A stretch of DNA of 64,000 nt from Deroplatys truncata (taxonomy: Eukaryota; Arthropoda; Insecta; Mantodea; Mantidae): positions 280,825,341 to 280,889,340 of the forward strand of contig CM060990.1 of the NCBI GenBank assembly GCA_030765065.1, written 5' to 3'. The translations under genes were made by a program, and so were the position numbers. Below are positions 10,891-23,375 of the stretch, piece after piece. Position 1 is the first letter of the stretch, and each line of letters opens with the position of its first letter. Under the pieces are notes generated by a model that worked only from the letters and a program-made list of their open reading frames with translations, did not search any database and was not told the origin of the DNA.

Positions 10891-12100
10891 TTGGAAGACC
10901 TACTACACCATGAAGTGTTTGTGGAAAAAAGGAGTAAGTGCTATAAAATTTTAAAACATGTTGGTTTTCCAAATCCCAATGCTTGTAGGAACTCCAATTT
11001 AGAAACACTATTTTGTTTGTCCTGTTTACTTTTTAATCATAATCATAATATCTGGGATAACAAAGGATTTTAAGACTATAATGTGAGCTTTAAATAAGTA
11101 CAAAGATTTCACCCGGTATCTGAAATACAAACTGCCATTGAAAACTTTTTTTAAAGAATAGAAATACCGCTTTTTTTTTTCCTTTTTTTTTTTCTTTTTT
11201 TTTTGGTGTGGTGTTCTGTTCTACAGGAAACTGCAAGACTATTTTCAATTCAGTGAAAATATTTGTTTGAATAGACTATTTTTCCAGATAGTTATAGATA
11301 CTGTGCTATAAGTAAGCAAGAATATGGGTTTAGGAAAATTAAAGTGTAATTTCAATAAATCATGGAGATTTCTAGGAACTACTTGCTTCGTTAATATCGA
11401 GGAGTCCATAGGAAATTAAAAATCACTACTTTAAAAGTTATAGTGTATTCAGTGGGGACTCCCAAGACATTCAAAATGAAGTCATAAACTATATATATGA
11501 ATATATACAAGATCATTTAAAACATTAAATCTGTAACACTTAACCATTTTGTGTTGAAGTTGATGATAGCACAGACTTAACTCAAAATTCACAATGTTCA
11601 GTCATAATAAGGTATGTGAATTTTGAAGAAAATGTTGAGAGTTTTCTAGGGTTCTGTGATGTTAGTGGTGATAGAGCATCTGAGGCATTATTTAATCTTC
11701 TGGTTGGAATTTGTGAGTCTTCATATGAGGAAAAATTAGTGGCTCCATTTTATGATGGAACAAGTGTAATGGCAGGTCAATTAAATGGTCTCCGGAAGAA
11801 AATTAAGAAAAAGCCCCTCAATCTGTTTTTGTGTATTGCTTAGCTCATCAACTAAACTTTGTACTGCAACAAAGTTTAGATTGCTTTTTCTAAATTTGGA
11901 ATATCTTTTTGAAAGTTTCAGTGTGATTCCTTTATTTTTCTACCATTCATAAAAAAGAACACGCAGACTAGATTCATTTTCATCTAGGTATATTTCACCC
12001 TTAATTGCCAAAGATTGGGAAAAATTGAAGCAAGCGTTTGAGAATATTATAAATGACAAGCAGTCAGACAAAAAAATCTGTTCTGTTTAGTAAGGTGTTT
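10891..12100 (+). pseudogene. ZMYM/DUF4371 hAT-type transposase remnant 1
   Basis: The plus strand carries the pattern of hAT-derived ZMYM1-like proteins. A TTF-type zinc finger region comes first (KCYKILKHVGFPN, then LFCLSCLLFN and WDNKGF, about 10930-11070). From 11616 there is FLGFCDVSGDRASEALFNLL, followed by LVAPFYDGTSVMAGQLNGL, the conserved catalytic-domain segment. A frameshift near 11840 leads to AHQLNFVLQQSLDC. Between the two blocks at least 500 bp is decayed. Poly-T runs at 11170-11203 interrupt it. The C-terminal dimerisation domain was not clearly seen. Confidence 0.75.
11168..11205 (+). repeat. Poly-T tract with C interruptions
   Basis: Nearly 38 bases of T broken by a few C residues. 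It may be the reverse of a poly-A tail from a small inserted retroposon, but no body could be identified. Confidence 0.5.
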
Positions 12101-12844
12101 TTAACTAAATGAATAGTTTTGAGTTTACTCTTCTCGCTGTAGTGTTCAGTGATATATTTTCTTTGACATTCTTTTTAAAATTTTGCAAGAGACACATTGC
12201 TTATTGCATTTCAAAAGTCAAGATGATATCTGATTTAATAAGCAATTAATGAAATTAACAATATTTTTTGGAATTATTTGAGAAGGCCAAAAGTTACCAA
12301 TATATACTCTAAAGAGAATATGGTATCCTGACAGATTTTGTTTTTTTAAAATCTTGGATTTCATTTTAATGGATAGCAAAGTAAGGTTTTAAGATTGTGA
12401 CATTTTATAATTTCTTGCCCTTGTGAATACCATAAAATTTAAAAAGCATTATCAAGATATTCCTTCTTCAGCTCTTGAAAATTCGCAACGTTGTCATCCA
12501 CAAATATTTTAAAAAATAAATTTAGAAGGGGTGGGCTATCGAAGCCTAATTACCTTGGCCATTACTGATCCATCGTGCATCTCTTTACCTTCTTGTTACT
12601 TTACTTAAACTATCTGTGCATCTACAGGCTGTAATTGTGTTTTAAATAAACTTACTCTGGTACAAAACAAAGTTTTATTCCATTCATTAACACACAAGTA
12701 CATTACAGAAAATATTCTTTTTGTTTATTCTGTTAACAAGGCAATAAGATAGATAGAAAAAAAAGAACAGCTACACAAAAACAAATCAATACACAAACTT
12801 GCATTATAACAACTGAATAAGCAAGCAATGGCCTCAATAATTGC

Positions 12845-15037
12845 CAATTCAATCTTTCAGGCATTTTGATTGACCTGCCATTCCTAGTTGTTCTTGACAC
12901 TTGGTGATGAATAACAAGATGTTTCAGTGATTTTATCTGGTATCTTTACCGGTTATATCCACCCAGAAGAGACTTCCAAAGGATAGGGTTGCTGTCTGTA
13001 ACCTCACCAGTCAAGTAACTTCGTTAAATCTGGACAACTTTGTCCAAAGGCCAATCTATACGTTTCACGTTATCACTTCCTATAAGCACTAGGTCTCTCA
13101 ATTTTATGCTTGAATGTTTTTTTTAAGTCTATGACTAGATTAGCAGGCCTAAATACTTAAGATCCAAATCTATTGTGTAAATCAGCTGTTATCTTTTGCT
13201 GATATCTCAACCTCATGTTGAGAGTATGTTCCAAAATAAGTCACAATCTGGATCTCTAGTTTCATAGGCATCATACAAAAACAATGCTGATGATAAGGAG
13301 AAGTAGTTCATCATCAGTCTCGAAAATATAGGATAATGGTCTGCAGTTCACCAGCGACTCTGTCACAGAGAACCGTGCTCATTTCTCCATAAGAAAGCAG
13401 AGCTTTACCTAGAACTCACACAGCCTGCTTCATAACTCCAATCAACCTCTTCCAAAATTCCCCCCACCATGAGGCTGTAGAGGGAATAACCTTTCACTCA
13501 AACCTTTCACTCAATTCTCCTAATGCTATATACTGTACAATTTAATACCAGTCAACTATCTTGAGCTCACTCGTTCCAGTAAATTTATTGCCATTATCAG
13601 AGTAAATCAGTGTTCGTCTCCCATGACAAGCAATAAATCTTCCAAGTCCCAGCAGAAATTTTTCTGAAGCCAGTGAGGACAACAATTCAAGATGTACTGC
13701 TCTATAAACAGCACAAGTGAATAAACAAATCCACTTTGGCACTCTCTTTGAGACACAGCGGTTCGGCAAAATCAATGACCACAACTTCAAATACAGCTGA
13801 GTCTTTGATTTGAGCCCCTGGTAGAGATGATGTAGGAACATTTAAATTACGTCCTACCTGCCTCAAGCTAATTATGCATTTTCAAATAACATTTTGAATG
13901 GTTTTTGTGGCTTTCATTATCCAATACTGTTCCATCAAAATTTTAAGTAAAGTTTGGAGGCTTACAATCAAATTCCTTTTTGTTCTTATTTATAATCAGT
14001 CGAGACACTAAGAGATGAGAGGAAGGCAAAATTACAAGTGTACAAAAATATACATTATCTTTCTAGTTGACTAGTTTCGTTTTTAACCTGTAAATCCCTT
14101 CTTCATCAAACATCTTCAAGTTACTGAAACATTTGCCATCCTCTGAAATGAAGGTTTCTCATTGTGCAAGCTGGTTTACTAGTTTTCAGCTAAGCAGATT
14201 TCTTCACATGGTAATTCTCCATCTCTTCTGGTTGATTTTGCTATCTGGGAATTTTAGACAAATCTTTTCTTCCATGCAATCATTCGAACGATTTTATCAT
14301 AGCTCGAAAAATACCAACTAAGACCATGGTACATACAATTATCATTGTGTTCTCCTTAGGATTGCTGCACCAATCACAGCTAACTCATGAGACAACTCGG
14401 TGCTTTTTGTTGATCAATTTAATTCCTGAAAAATCCACTGCTCATGCACCATCTCTTCTAAAGGCCCCTTCAACCAATTTGGCCCCTCCCACCATTTCAA
14501 GGTCAACAGTTTATTTATCTGTATGGTATCCTCTGGAAATGATATCTGCAGGATTCTGCAGACGAGGCACATGCTTCCAACAATAGAGCTGTCAAACTAC
14601 GGACTTCTTTAACTCATTATTTACAAACACCATCGAATAGTCTTTTGTTTGGATTCAAGTTGAAACAGTAGTAGAATCTGTCCAGAAGTGCAAATCAATA
14701 TATTTTCAATATATTTTCCATGCAATTTAGACTTGCACAATCTGTCTCCCACCACTGCAGCAGTCAACTCCACACAAGGAATGGTCACAGCTTTAATAGG
14801 AGCTACTCTCATTTTTGCAGCCAGAAAACATATCTTTATTTCATCATTCTATAGCATTATGCATACACTCGCAGCATAGGCTGGTCCACTGGCATCACTG
14901 AAAGTATGAATGCTTACATCAGTGTAGTCGGACATAATTGAACCACCATGGCATTTTCAACTGCATAAAAAAAGTAAGACCCTGTTACCACGTGAGTGGT
15001 AAAAGGAAAGCATAGAAGTTTCATCACCCCATTTATA
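12845..15037 (-). pseudogene. BEL/Pao pol, RNase H to integrase part
   Basis: This is the downstream half of a BEL/Pao LTR retrotransposon, read on minus from 15037 down. RNase H is seen as IKAVTIPCVELTAAVVG (about 14760-14810) and WTDSTTVSTWIQTKDYS, then WKHVPRLQNPADIISRG (about 14540-14690). The integrase core is seen as FTCAVYRAVHLELLSSL and IYSDNGNKFTG (13542-13841). The C-terminal basic domain is DLVLIGSDNVKRIDWPLDKV (about 13030-13110), and the final GRSIKMPERLNW lies near 12860. Several frameshifts and stops separate the blocks. No long terminal repeat was identified. The element is cut at 15037 by a Tc-type insertion. Confidence 0.88.
14030..14115 (-). mobile_element. Possible Penelope-like 3' fragment with hammerhead-like motif
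   Basis: On minus, TTTGATGAAGAAGGGATT is followed about 15 bases later by AACGAAACTAG. A TGATGA segment followed at this distance by CGAAAC is the layout of hammerhead-bearing repeats of Penelope-like elements. It interrupts the BEL/Pao reading frame between the RNase H and integrase blocks. No target duplication was found, and the first C of the hammerhead core is replaced by T, so this is tentative. Confidence 0.3.
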
Positions 15038-17163
15038 ATTGGCACAACAGTTCTAGACAGTGAAAATCTTAACGACAGCTATGAAGCGAGTTACTTACCA
15101 GATCAGGAGGTGACCAGCCGTCTGCATGCTACAGGAGTGCATGGGACAGTCATTGTCAAATATCCGGACACCGGTTATACATTGCACTACACTGCATTGC
15201 ACTGATAAACTTATAGTTATATACAGTATATTTAAATCCACCACTGTAAAATGCCCTTAATATGAAAACACTGTCAACCATCTGCCTCCAGTTCTTCCAC
15301 ATCTGACAGCCCTTCCTCTTCTGCGGAATCACTCACATCATTGCCTCCATCGCTGCTGTCGCTACTTTCTGCACCATTATCCTGAATGAGAATTTTTTCT
15401 ATGTGATTTTCTGCAATTCCATATTTTTCAAAATAATAATTCCATATTTATTCAAAATGTCAACTTACATTTTCCCATTATGGCCTTCCAATTTTTGCAA
15501 ATCTCTGGCGCCATAACTGCTCCACATCTTTTAGTTTAAAAGTGATATTTCTGCAGGCCGCCCATTTTTTGACAGCTCAGATTAATTCGTTTGGGTTTAG
15601 ATCTGGGTGATACAGTGGCAGTGTAAGTACATTATTGTATTAATATCTGGCCAAGTATTATGACTTCTGAAGGGGTTTTTTTGTCTTTAACTAAATTATA
15701 TTTGTTTTACTCATGCTTTCATCAAAAGCTATATTATGCCTAAGTAAACAGGCTCTCATTTCTTCTTTCAAGGAATTTGAGGTAAGTGGTTTGTCAATTT
15801 AAGCGTTGACACATTGTGACGCATTGTCGATAACCAGAACAGACCCAGCAGGCATATTAGGTATCAACATGGTGTTGATTCACTTCATGTAACTTTCTGT
15901 ATTCATTTCTTGATGAAAATCTCCTTCTTTTTGTTGCGACTTGTAAAAGAAGGGCATTTGGAACGAAACCGATCTTTCAAACACCATGAACCGTAATAAG
16001 TATTTGCCCTTTAGCAACAGGTACCTGCAAACCTAATTCGCTATCGTCACTCCACTTTTAGATGTTGTATGACTGCTGTATATGTATGACTCATCTTCAT
16101 ACACTATAGTTTGACCCTCTAATTTGTACCTCTGAGTAATGTACTCTTCCAGCTGAGATCGTATGTCATACTTTTCTATTAGAACTCTTCGGTTTTATTT
16201 CGTTTTCTTCCACTTGAACCCTAAATCTTTTATAATTTTTCTGAGATTTGTAGCACCACCTTAAAAAATTTATACTGATATAAGTACACACTGATATAAG
16301 TACATATAAAATTAATGTCATTTGGAAAGGTAGACAGACTGAAAAATTCAATGTCATAGCTGGGATTTGAATCACAGATCTTAGACTTTCCGTGCCGTTG
16401 CTCTAATCGACTAAGCAAATGGTAACATTTTTTTGCTTTTCTATTAGAACTCTTCTATTTGATTTCGGTTTCTTCCACTTGAATCCTAAATCTTTTATAA
16501 TTTTTCTGAGACTTGTAGCACCACCTTGAACATTTATGCTATCTTTCAGCTTGATGAGCAATCTGCTTATTGTTGGCACAGTTTTTTCTTCCACATAGAA
16601 ATTGTGAATCGTGCACTGAATGACGCATTTGTCAAAATCGTGTATTTCTGTAATACATTTAGGGACCTTATGTTTCCTCCCAGGTGTGTCAAATGGTACT
16701 CTTTCATCCATATGGTTTTTCTTATCTTTGAGAACTCTGGAAATGGAAATTCAGTGAAACACCAGTTGCTTTGGCTACTCTTTCTTTCACTCTCTTAAGG
16801 CTTTTGTGGAACTCGGGTGAACGTATATTTTCTTCCTTCATCTCTGGTTCTTGCTTCATGAAGTCGAGGACATTTGCAATTACTTCCCTGCTTTGACTAT
16901 GTAATACATTACCACTGAACTTTGAAAACGTAGGAGTCATGGTTTGGTTATGAATATAACAGATATAAAATAAGTACTATTTAGGTACTGCTCTCTTTGA
17001 AATTACAAGAAGATTCGGACACTTTTTATGATGACTGTATGTTTTACGCACTGTAAGCAGAGGTATTATATCGCTTTCATTGGTTAAGCTAAACATAAAC
17101 CATTCCTAGGCTCGGCAGCTGCGGTGGCAATCAAAGTCACGATTCCAGAAGTTTTGTGCCAGC
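15038..17163 (-). mobile_element. Tc1/mariner-superfamily element inserted in BEL/Pao, copy 1
   Basis: The unit is 2,126 bp, flanked by TA at 15036-15037 and 17164-17165, with short terminal inverted repeats around GGCACAA. The minus strand encodes a transposase of an arthropod family. The N-terminus begins MTPTFSKFSGNVLH (16940) and ends with RVLIEKQ. The catalytic part (about 15480-16170) has VYEDESYIYSS (first D), GSVLVIDNAS (second D) and LPLYHPDLNPNELI (E). A Ser/Asp/Glu-rich tail follows (SSDSSDGGNDVSDSAEEE, about 15310-15400). A short duplicated stretch near 16170-16530 repeats the middle of the gene. Frameshifts and stops are frequent. It interrupts the BEL/Pao element, so it is the younger of the two. 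Confidence 0.85.
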
Positions 17164-17165
17164 TA

Positions 17166-18480
17166 TAGCACAAAATTTCCAGCCATTTTAAATTCAAAGA
17201 CAAAGTGTCTGAAGTGGTATCCTACAGCAAACCTAACACTGCAAACTTTGCTGTAGGAACAAAACTATGGTGATTGGACAGTCAATCTCTTAAATTAAAT
17301 TTACCATGTTTCATTACATCATAGGCCATTTAATGAATTGTTTTAACTCTAATTTAAATTTAACACTACTTATTGCATTATCTACATTGAGAATTTGCTT
17401 TAGTTTTGATGTAATTTTGTTGTTGTAGTGGGAGCAGAGCATTGCTTAATGTATATGGTAATGAATAAGTGCACCCAAAATGAAAGACTATTTCAGTCCA
17501 AACACAACCCAAAGGTGTCGGAAAACTGACCTTTCTGTCTTGTATCCCACCAAAGGAAGAGAATGCTATCTCTGTCTTCTTGTCTAATATTTATTTGTAG
17601 GAATGGCTTTTCTGTATCTGCTATTATCCCAAACTGACTGTCTCGAAATTTGAGTAACATGGAGAGGATCAATTCAGTGAGGTCAGGCCCACATCCCAGA
17701 CATTAAGAGAAGGTTAATTTCACTTTCTAGCAGAAGCGTCAAACATGGGGTGCATCCTGGAAGTGCTTTTCTCCTTCACGACTGCCCGATGTGGTAGATA
17801 GTGCCGATAAACATCCAGTGCCTGAGGTGGAACCTCTTCAGTTATCCTGATTTGCTCCCACTCTCTCAAGACGTCATATGAATCAAATTTTGAGCATCTA
17901 GTTTTCTTGTTGTGGACTCTAAGTCTCTTCAGTGCCAAATCCCTATTATTTGGGGGAAGTAAATGATCCTTTTTACATACCAGGGGCTATAGTGCCTGTC
18001 ACTTTTGACAATACTTGTCTGAAACTTTATTTGCATCACAAGATATAATTCTCCTTTGGACTTTCGAATAATTGAATCTCAGATACCAATGACTAAGGTC
18101 ATTAATAACTAGCAAAGTAGCCTCTACTGCTAGGTTTTTTTTAACTTTCCCTGTTCTAGTCCAGCCTAATTTAGTTTCAATGGCAACTAATCCACAATCT
18201 AATGGAATTAGCTTTCCTGTCATCTGCCCCAATTGACAAGTCTACGGTTCCCTATACCCTCATACATCAGTAATTAGAGAAATATTTGCTTTTGCTAGTT
18301 CCTCTAAATAGGGCTCTTTCTCAACCAAAGAAATATAATCAAAATGATTGCCTGATAAAATGCTTCAATGTTACAACGCTATTTACCATCTAAATTTGTA
18401 GTTCTATTTTTAAACATAAATGTACACTGACACCACCAAACAGGCCAACTGTTTAACTGTTTCTCTCCTCAAGGATGAAT
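17166..18480 (-). pseudogene. BEL/Pao pol, protease to reverse transcriptase part
   Basis: This is the upstream half of the BEL/Pao retrotransposon, on minus. The protease-region tail reads GKLIPLDCGLVAIETKLGW (18130-18232). The linker (17720-17938) ends in the RT start YLPHRAVVKE and then HPMFDASARK. RT continues in shifted frames as GPDLTELILSMLLKFRD, then an ISD-like region, DRDSILFLWW and the VVFGL segment (about 17480-17700). A VDNAISSV remnant, expected around the catalytic YVDD-type motif, lies near 17380. Gag could not be recognised. The two BEL parts are collinear when the 15038-17163 insertion is removed. Confidence 0.87.
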
Positions 18481-19990
18481 GAAATTTTAAGAATTTAGGC
18501 AAAATACGTTGTTTGTTTTTTAAGAAAGGTTCAGTATTTGCTTTATCAGAAAATAGTATTACTCACCATTTTCTGCCATTTTTAAAGCCCAAGAAGAGAT
18601 TTTTTAAAAGGCAACCTTTGCCACCCTAAGACAGTAACTCTCTACATGGCAGTGCCCAAAAGGTGAAACATTTTGTTGTTTCTTCAGCGGACAGAAAGCT
18701 GAGGAAAACCCATGGTAGGCAAGGCAAAATGGGCTGTAAACTGAGCTCAACCTTCATTATGCCTTTGATTGCATTTTCTCCCACAAACATGTTTAATTTC
18801 ATTATTATATGCTAAAAATATGTTCCTTTAGAATGAAATCAGCAAAATTTTAATTCCATTACGATTGCTATTGGCAACTCTCCAGACTGATTTTTGCACT
18901 GTCTGTGCAATTCACATAGAGGCAGAAAACTGCAAGTAATTTTGTACGAGTCGACTCTCTACCATTAAGACACCGGAAACCATTTCAGGGCCAGAAATAT
19001 GTTGTCAATGGGGTGTGGCTAGACCCATCGGAGCTCTATCTCACCTATGGTTTAGGACGGGGTGAGCCCAGGTAAACTTATTGGTGGTATGGCATGCCTG
19101 GATGATGACGGGGTAGGTAGATGCACAGAGTGAGACATTTTTGAACAAATATTCCAAAAGTTTAGGCACAAAACACGTAATGAAAAATATTTTAAAATGT
19201 TATAGCCCAGACTAAATGAGATGCACAGACACCTAGGGCAGTTTTAAAAGTCCATGTACTCTGAACCTAGGGTTAAAATATCAAGCCAAAATTGCAATTG
19301 CTTTCATGCCAAGGACTTTATAAGTGACATAAACAAATTTATCCATAAATTTTAAACCCTTACAGCAGAATGGGTGAAATTTTGATTCTAACATATTTGC
19401 ATTTTAATACATCTATGGTATAAATTTCAGAAAGATAGCATTCCTACTTTAGGATTTTAAATTGCCAGACATAGGTATCCTTAATGGCTTATAGCTCAAT
19501 TCATTTACTATTCCTTTTCTAATATGTGATCTGACTAAATCTATTCATGCTCGTGCAGAGAAAGAAGATTCCGAACCCTTTATGTTAACAATTCATATCA
19601 AATCACACTTAAGTCCATTTTCAACTTAACCTTTTTCATTTTCAATGAAATTTGGACAAAATGGTGCTTTAACTATGATATTAGTGTATACAAAGCAGTA
19701 GAGCCATATATGTTAAAGTTTTTTAGTTAATGCCTGTGAAAGATATATTTAATAACCATAATTTTATGTGCGCTCTTTAACAAATTACTCAAGAACTTGA
19801 AAACCAGTTGACACTGACATAGAAAAATGACTTTGGGCTTATCTCAAAGCATTTAAAAAAGGCTTTTTTTTTTCATATGTGAACACATTGTCATTTTCGT
19901 ATAAATTTTGTGCGAATGTAAAAAATGTTTATCATGTTTTTTTTCAAAAGCGTATACAATTTTAAAATTCTAAAAAATATATATATTTTG
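18481..19990. other. No gene recognised
   Basis: Probably decayed gag or LTR of the BEL/Pao element at its start. From about 19590 on it is likely the non-coding 3' part of the repeat-family gene that follows on minus. A GC-richer patch at 18960-19130 looks repeat-like but has no identifiable boxes. Confidence 0.35.
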
Positions 19991-22088
19991 AATGCTCTAC
20001 TTATGTTTGATATACCTTATGAATTATACTTTGGTAATTGCATGTTCTTGTAATCCACACACAAGTTTGCTCTGTAACAATGCATGTCTCTTGAATTTTG
20101 GCTCGCTGTGTAGATGAAACTGTATAAGTCCTTTCAGTAGTTGTTTGTAAATCAACTTGCATTAAAGTAGACTGCCTAGAAATACATATGATATCAGTTT
20201 TTGCAAGAAAAATATAAGTTGGTGATCATCCACTGGGTGTAGAAATGCAATTTTCACCTGTTCCATTTCTTCTTCTTTGTGTAACACACACCCAATCCAC
20301 CAATTGCCTTTGTCACTGCAGGCCACAAATTCTGATATGCTGTCATAATCAAGTTCATCGTTAAGATAAATGTTTTCTTACCAAAATTGTCACTATATGA
20401 ATAGATTTTAGTTTTCAATCTTGTTGTGTTGATGGGAATGAAAGCATGAAGCCCTTGAGTTCCAGATACTGTATGTGATTTACTTAATGCTTCATAAGAG
20501 AAGTTGATTCTTCAGTGTGTTGGGAGGTGTTACGATATTCAGTCGCATGCCTGTATATTCTCTATATACCAGGTATACAGTTGCAGGGGACTCATAATTT
20601 GGTCAGTGTATGATCTCTCTAAACTGGCTCATGCTGCTTAACATTTTACTGTTCCAGCAAGACCATCACATGGTCCTTTTCCATGGGACACGGCATAAAA
20701 TGCCACTCAGCATACACTGCAAAAGTTTTCTCATGACAGCAATGAGACATTCTGATTGGACTACATAGCTAAGATGGTTTAAGATGTCGTATGTACTTCT
20801 GAAATACATTACAAAGGGATGAATTGTAGCTTGTGCATTAGTCCAGCGATATGCTGAATCTCATCTTATAGGAGAAACGAATAGTTCTCTTCTAAATCAC
20901 ACATTACAATATACTCAAAGACTTAGCTTAAGTTCATTTTGGAAATATGACTGTTGAAAAGCTATGAAAGGCGACAGTTACATATTAAGTCTTTGAAACA
21001 AGAAGCCCAGAAATGCTTCTATGGACGTGGTAATTGTTTGCAGTGTTGATCTGTCTGTTTTTACCCACTGCTTGTATGTTACTTCATCCATTGCATTTGT
21101 TTCAAAAGCGTCAGTAAGTATTGCTTTTAGATTTCCCTCGCCAGGACAGTAGTTGCAGAACCCAAAGTGGCATTCTGGAAGGAGCTGTGAAAGACAGTTA
21201 TATGAATTTTAACTCGCAATGAAAGACAGCTGTACGGTCTTTAGTCTGGCTTCCAATTAACATAAATTTTACATTTTGATGTATGCTGCAAACACATAAC
21301 ATAGTGATGCCAGATGCTCCAGCAGTAATAACATTCCTTAGCCTCAATTCACAAAATTTTGAAATTCCAGCTTTCACAGTTTGGATGATATTCTTTAAAT
21401 AAATTGTAGACCTCATTTAAATTACGCAGAAATAATCTATTTTGCTTCTGTACTTTCTTTCCCTGTTCTTTTACAGTAATGTAATCTTCTATACATGGCA
21501 TACTTCTGCTAATTTCATCATAAAATGAATGAATCAGTTTCAGTATGTCATTGCAGAGCATCTTTCCAGGTTTTGGATTGGGAGTAGAAAGAATTCCTTT
21601 TGGTGTCACAAGTTCTTTGGTTTTCCTGACCATGTAGTTTGACACTCCAAATTCGTTTACTGTTTTCCTCACACTGCAGCTTTTTGGTAAAAGTTTTAAA
21701 ATTTGTATCTGTTCACTCTTAGTAGTATTTTTGGAATATTTTTTCTCCATCAGTCACTTCTTAATTGGTGATGCTCCCACAACCTGCAGACTACTGTTTA
21801 ACTGATCAATAGCAACATTTGAAGCACTTGTACCTTCGCTTTCATCTGATATGATTGATTTGAGAGATCTCTCTGAATCACTGCTTGCTTTATTATGTCA
21901 GCACTATCTTGTTTTCAGAGTTTATAAAACTTCATACGGCATGTAGAACACACTTTTACTTTATTATTACACCCTTCATGTAGATCTGTCATCTACTGTT
22001 GAGTTGCTCTGTGATTTTTTTGAACATGAGAATGTTTTTTGTCTTCATTAAATGGGTTATAGGAAAACTTTCTCTCTCTCACACTCAT
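19991..22088 (-). pseudogene. Arthropod repeat-family gene, unplaced transposon superfamily
   Basis: The minus strand holds a long degenerate gene starting near 22088 (MSVRERKFSYNPFNEDK). Blocks in order: a Cys-containing segment (KVKVCSTCRMKFYKL), a helix-turn-helix-like block (RKTVNEFGVSNYMVRKT, 21349-21750), LPKPKPG-like and EISRSMPCIEDY segments, then ITAGASGITMLCVCSIHQNV (about 21230-21340), LPECHFGFCNYCPGEGN, YKQWVKTDRSTLQTI, and TNAQATIHPFVMYF near 20810. I recall this block order from uncharacterised proteins repeated in many arthropod genomes, where it probably marks a DNA transposon, but I cannot place the superfamily. Internal stops and frameshifts make this copy dead. Confidence 0.6.
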
Positions 22089-22931
22089 TGTTCACAATGT
22101 CATGAAAACTACACTTTACAACAATTAAGTTAAACTGCATTTGGTTCTCGGTTTTGTCACTGAATGTAAATTGCACTGAACTAAGTAGAGAAGTAAACAT
22201 TGCAGACAGCCATCTCACAAATGCAGCTTATTAAAAAAAAGCAAAATCATGAAATTAGTGCTGACATCTGCGGTTTAATCATGAAGTGAGCTTACTACAG
22301 GATATCTGACATTGTAAAATGAATGATTACTTTATTTTAAGACTTAATATTTTTGCAAGGCTGGGAAAGGCACAAAGTTGTGTTGCAGGGTACTACAGAC
22401 CACAACAAAATGCATTCCAGCCTGGAATTTTTTAAGTGTTTTATGCAAATACAAAATCTTAATGTGAAATTTTTTTCAGTTTTTAAAATTGTACCTTTTT
22501 GAGAAATCAAAGGAAAAATTTCCAACTTATGGCCTTGAAATCTTGTTCAAGGACATTGCATTGTTGATGTTCAACAGCTTAGCCTAGAGAGGTGGCACAG
22601 GGCGTTTTCTGACCTTAGTCAGTTTTATTTGCAAGTTGTATGGGATGATTTCGGATACCTGAACCCTGTCTTTCCCTTACCTTTCGCTGCATTCCGTGGC
22701 TTTTGTTAGTATTGGAATACAGGCTATACATTCCTAGAATATAGGCTATTTGTGTTCTTCGGCTGAAAGGAGGGCAGGAAATACCCCACGCCACCTCTCC
22801 CGTTGGCTGTTATGTGTCTTGTCTGCATATTGTTTCTGTAGTTACAGTGTGTTTTTCAGCTGAACCTTCGAGAAGTTGTGGCTATATATATATATTGGTC
22901 TTTAATGTAGTGCTGTTTTTATATCTCAATA

Positions 22932-23375
22932 TGAGTTATGAGGAACATCAGGCAAGGTTATTAGCCCTAATAAGGGAAGTGGAAGAAGAGGAAGTATTAG
23001 GTGGTGAAGGTAGCGAAACCGAAGATGAAGTTGAAATACTCAGTTCAAATAGTGAAAATGAGCAAAGTGCAGAAGAGGAAGGATGTATGAGTGATGGCAA
23101 CATTCCACTATTACAAAGAATGTGCATATTTATGGGAAGGATCGAGTTACGGCATGGAAAATGGTTCAGCCTCCTCAAAATTCATGTACTCGCTCCCACA
23201 ACATAGTGACTCACCAGGTGTAAAATCTGCATTTAAAAATGCAAAATCTCCTATAGAGGCCTTGAATATGTTTTTTATTGATGATATGCTCCAAAGTATC
23301 GTCACATTCACCAATGCGAAAATTCAGAGGATAAAGGAAAACTACAGCAGAGAGAGGAATGCAAATCCTACATAG
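22932..23375 (+). pseudogene. piggyBac transposase N-terminal fragment
   Basis: The start at 22932 (MSYEEHQARL) opens an acidic N-terminal region with many Glu, Asp and Ser residues up to about 23095, as in piggyBac/PGBD proteins. The reading frame shifts near 23100-23170. The second frame then carries SPGVKSAFKNAKSPIEALNM, FFIDDMLQSIVTFTNAKI and a final basic stretch up to a stop at 23373-23375. These match the beginning of the DDE_Tnp_1_7 domain. The catalytic part is missing, so this is an internally deleted or 3'-truncated copy. The upstream 22560-22930 may be its 5' untranslated part. Confidence 0.82.

Noticed and set aside
22814-22931. Upstream extension of the piggyBac frame with a hydrophobic N-terminus
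   Set aside because: piggyBac proteins start with the acidic region; the ATG at 22932 gives the expected beginning, and the upstream part looks like untranslated sequence.
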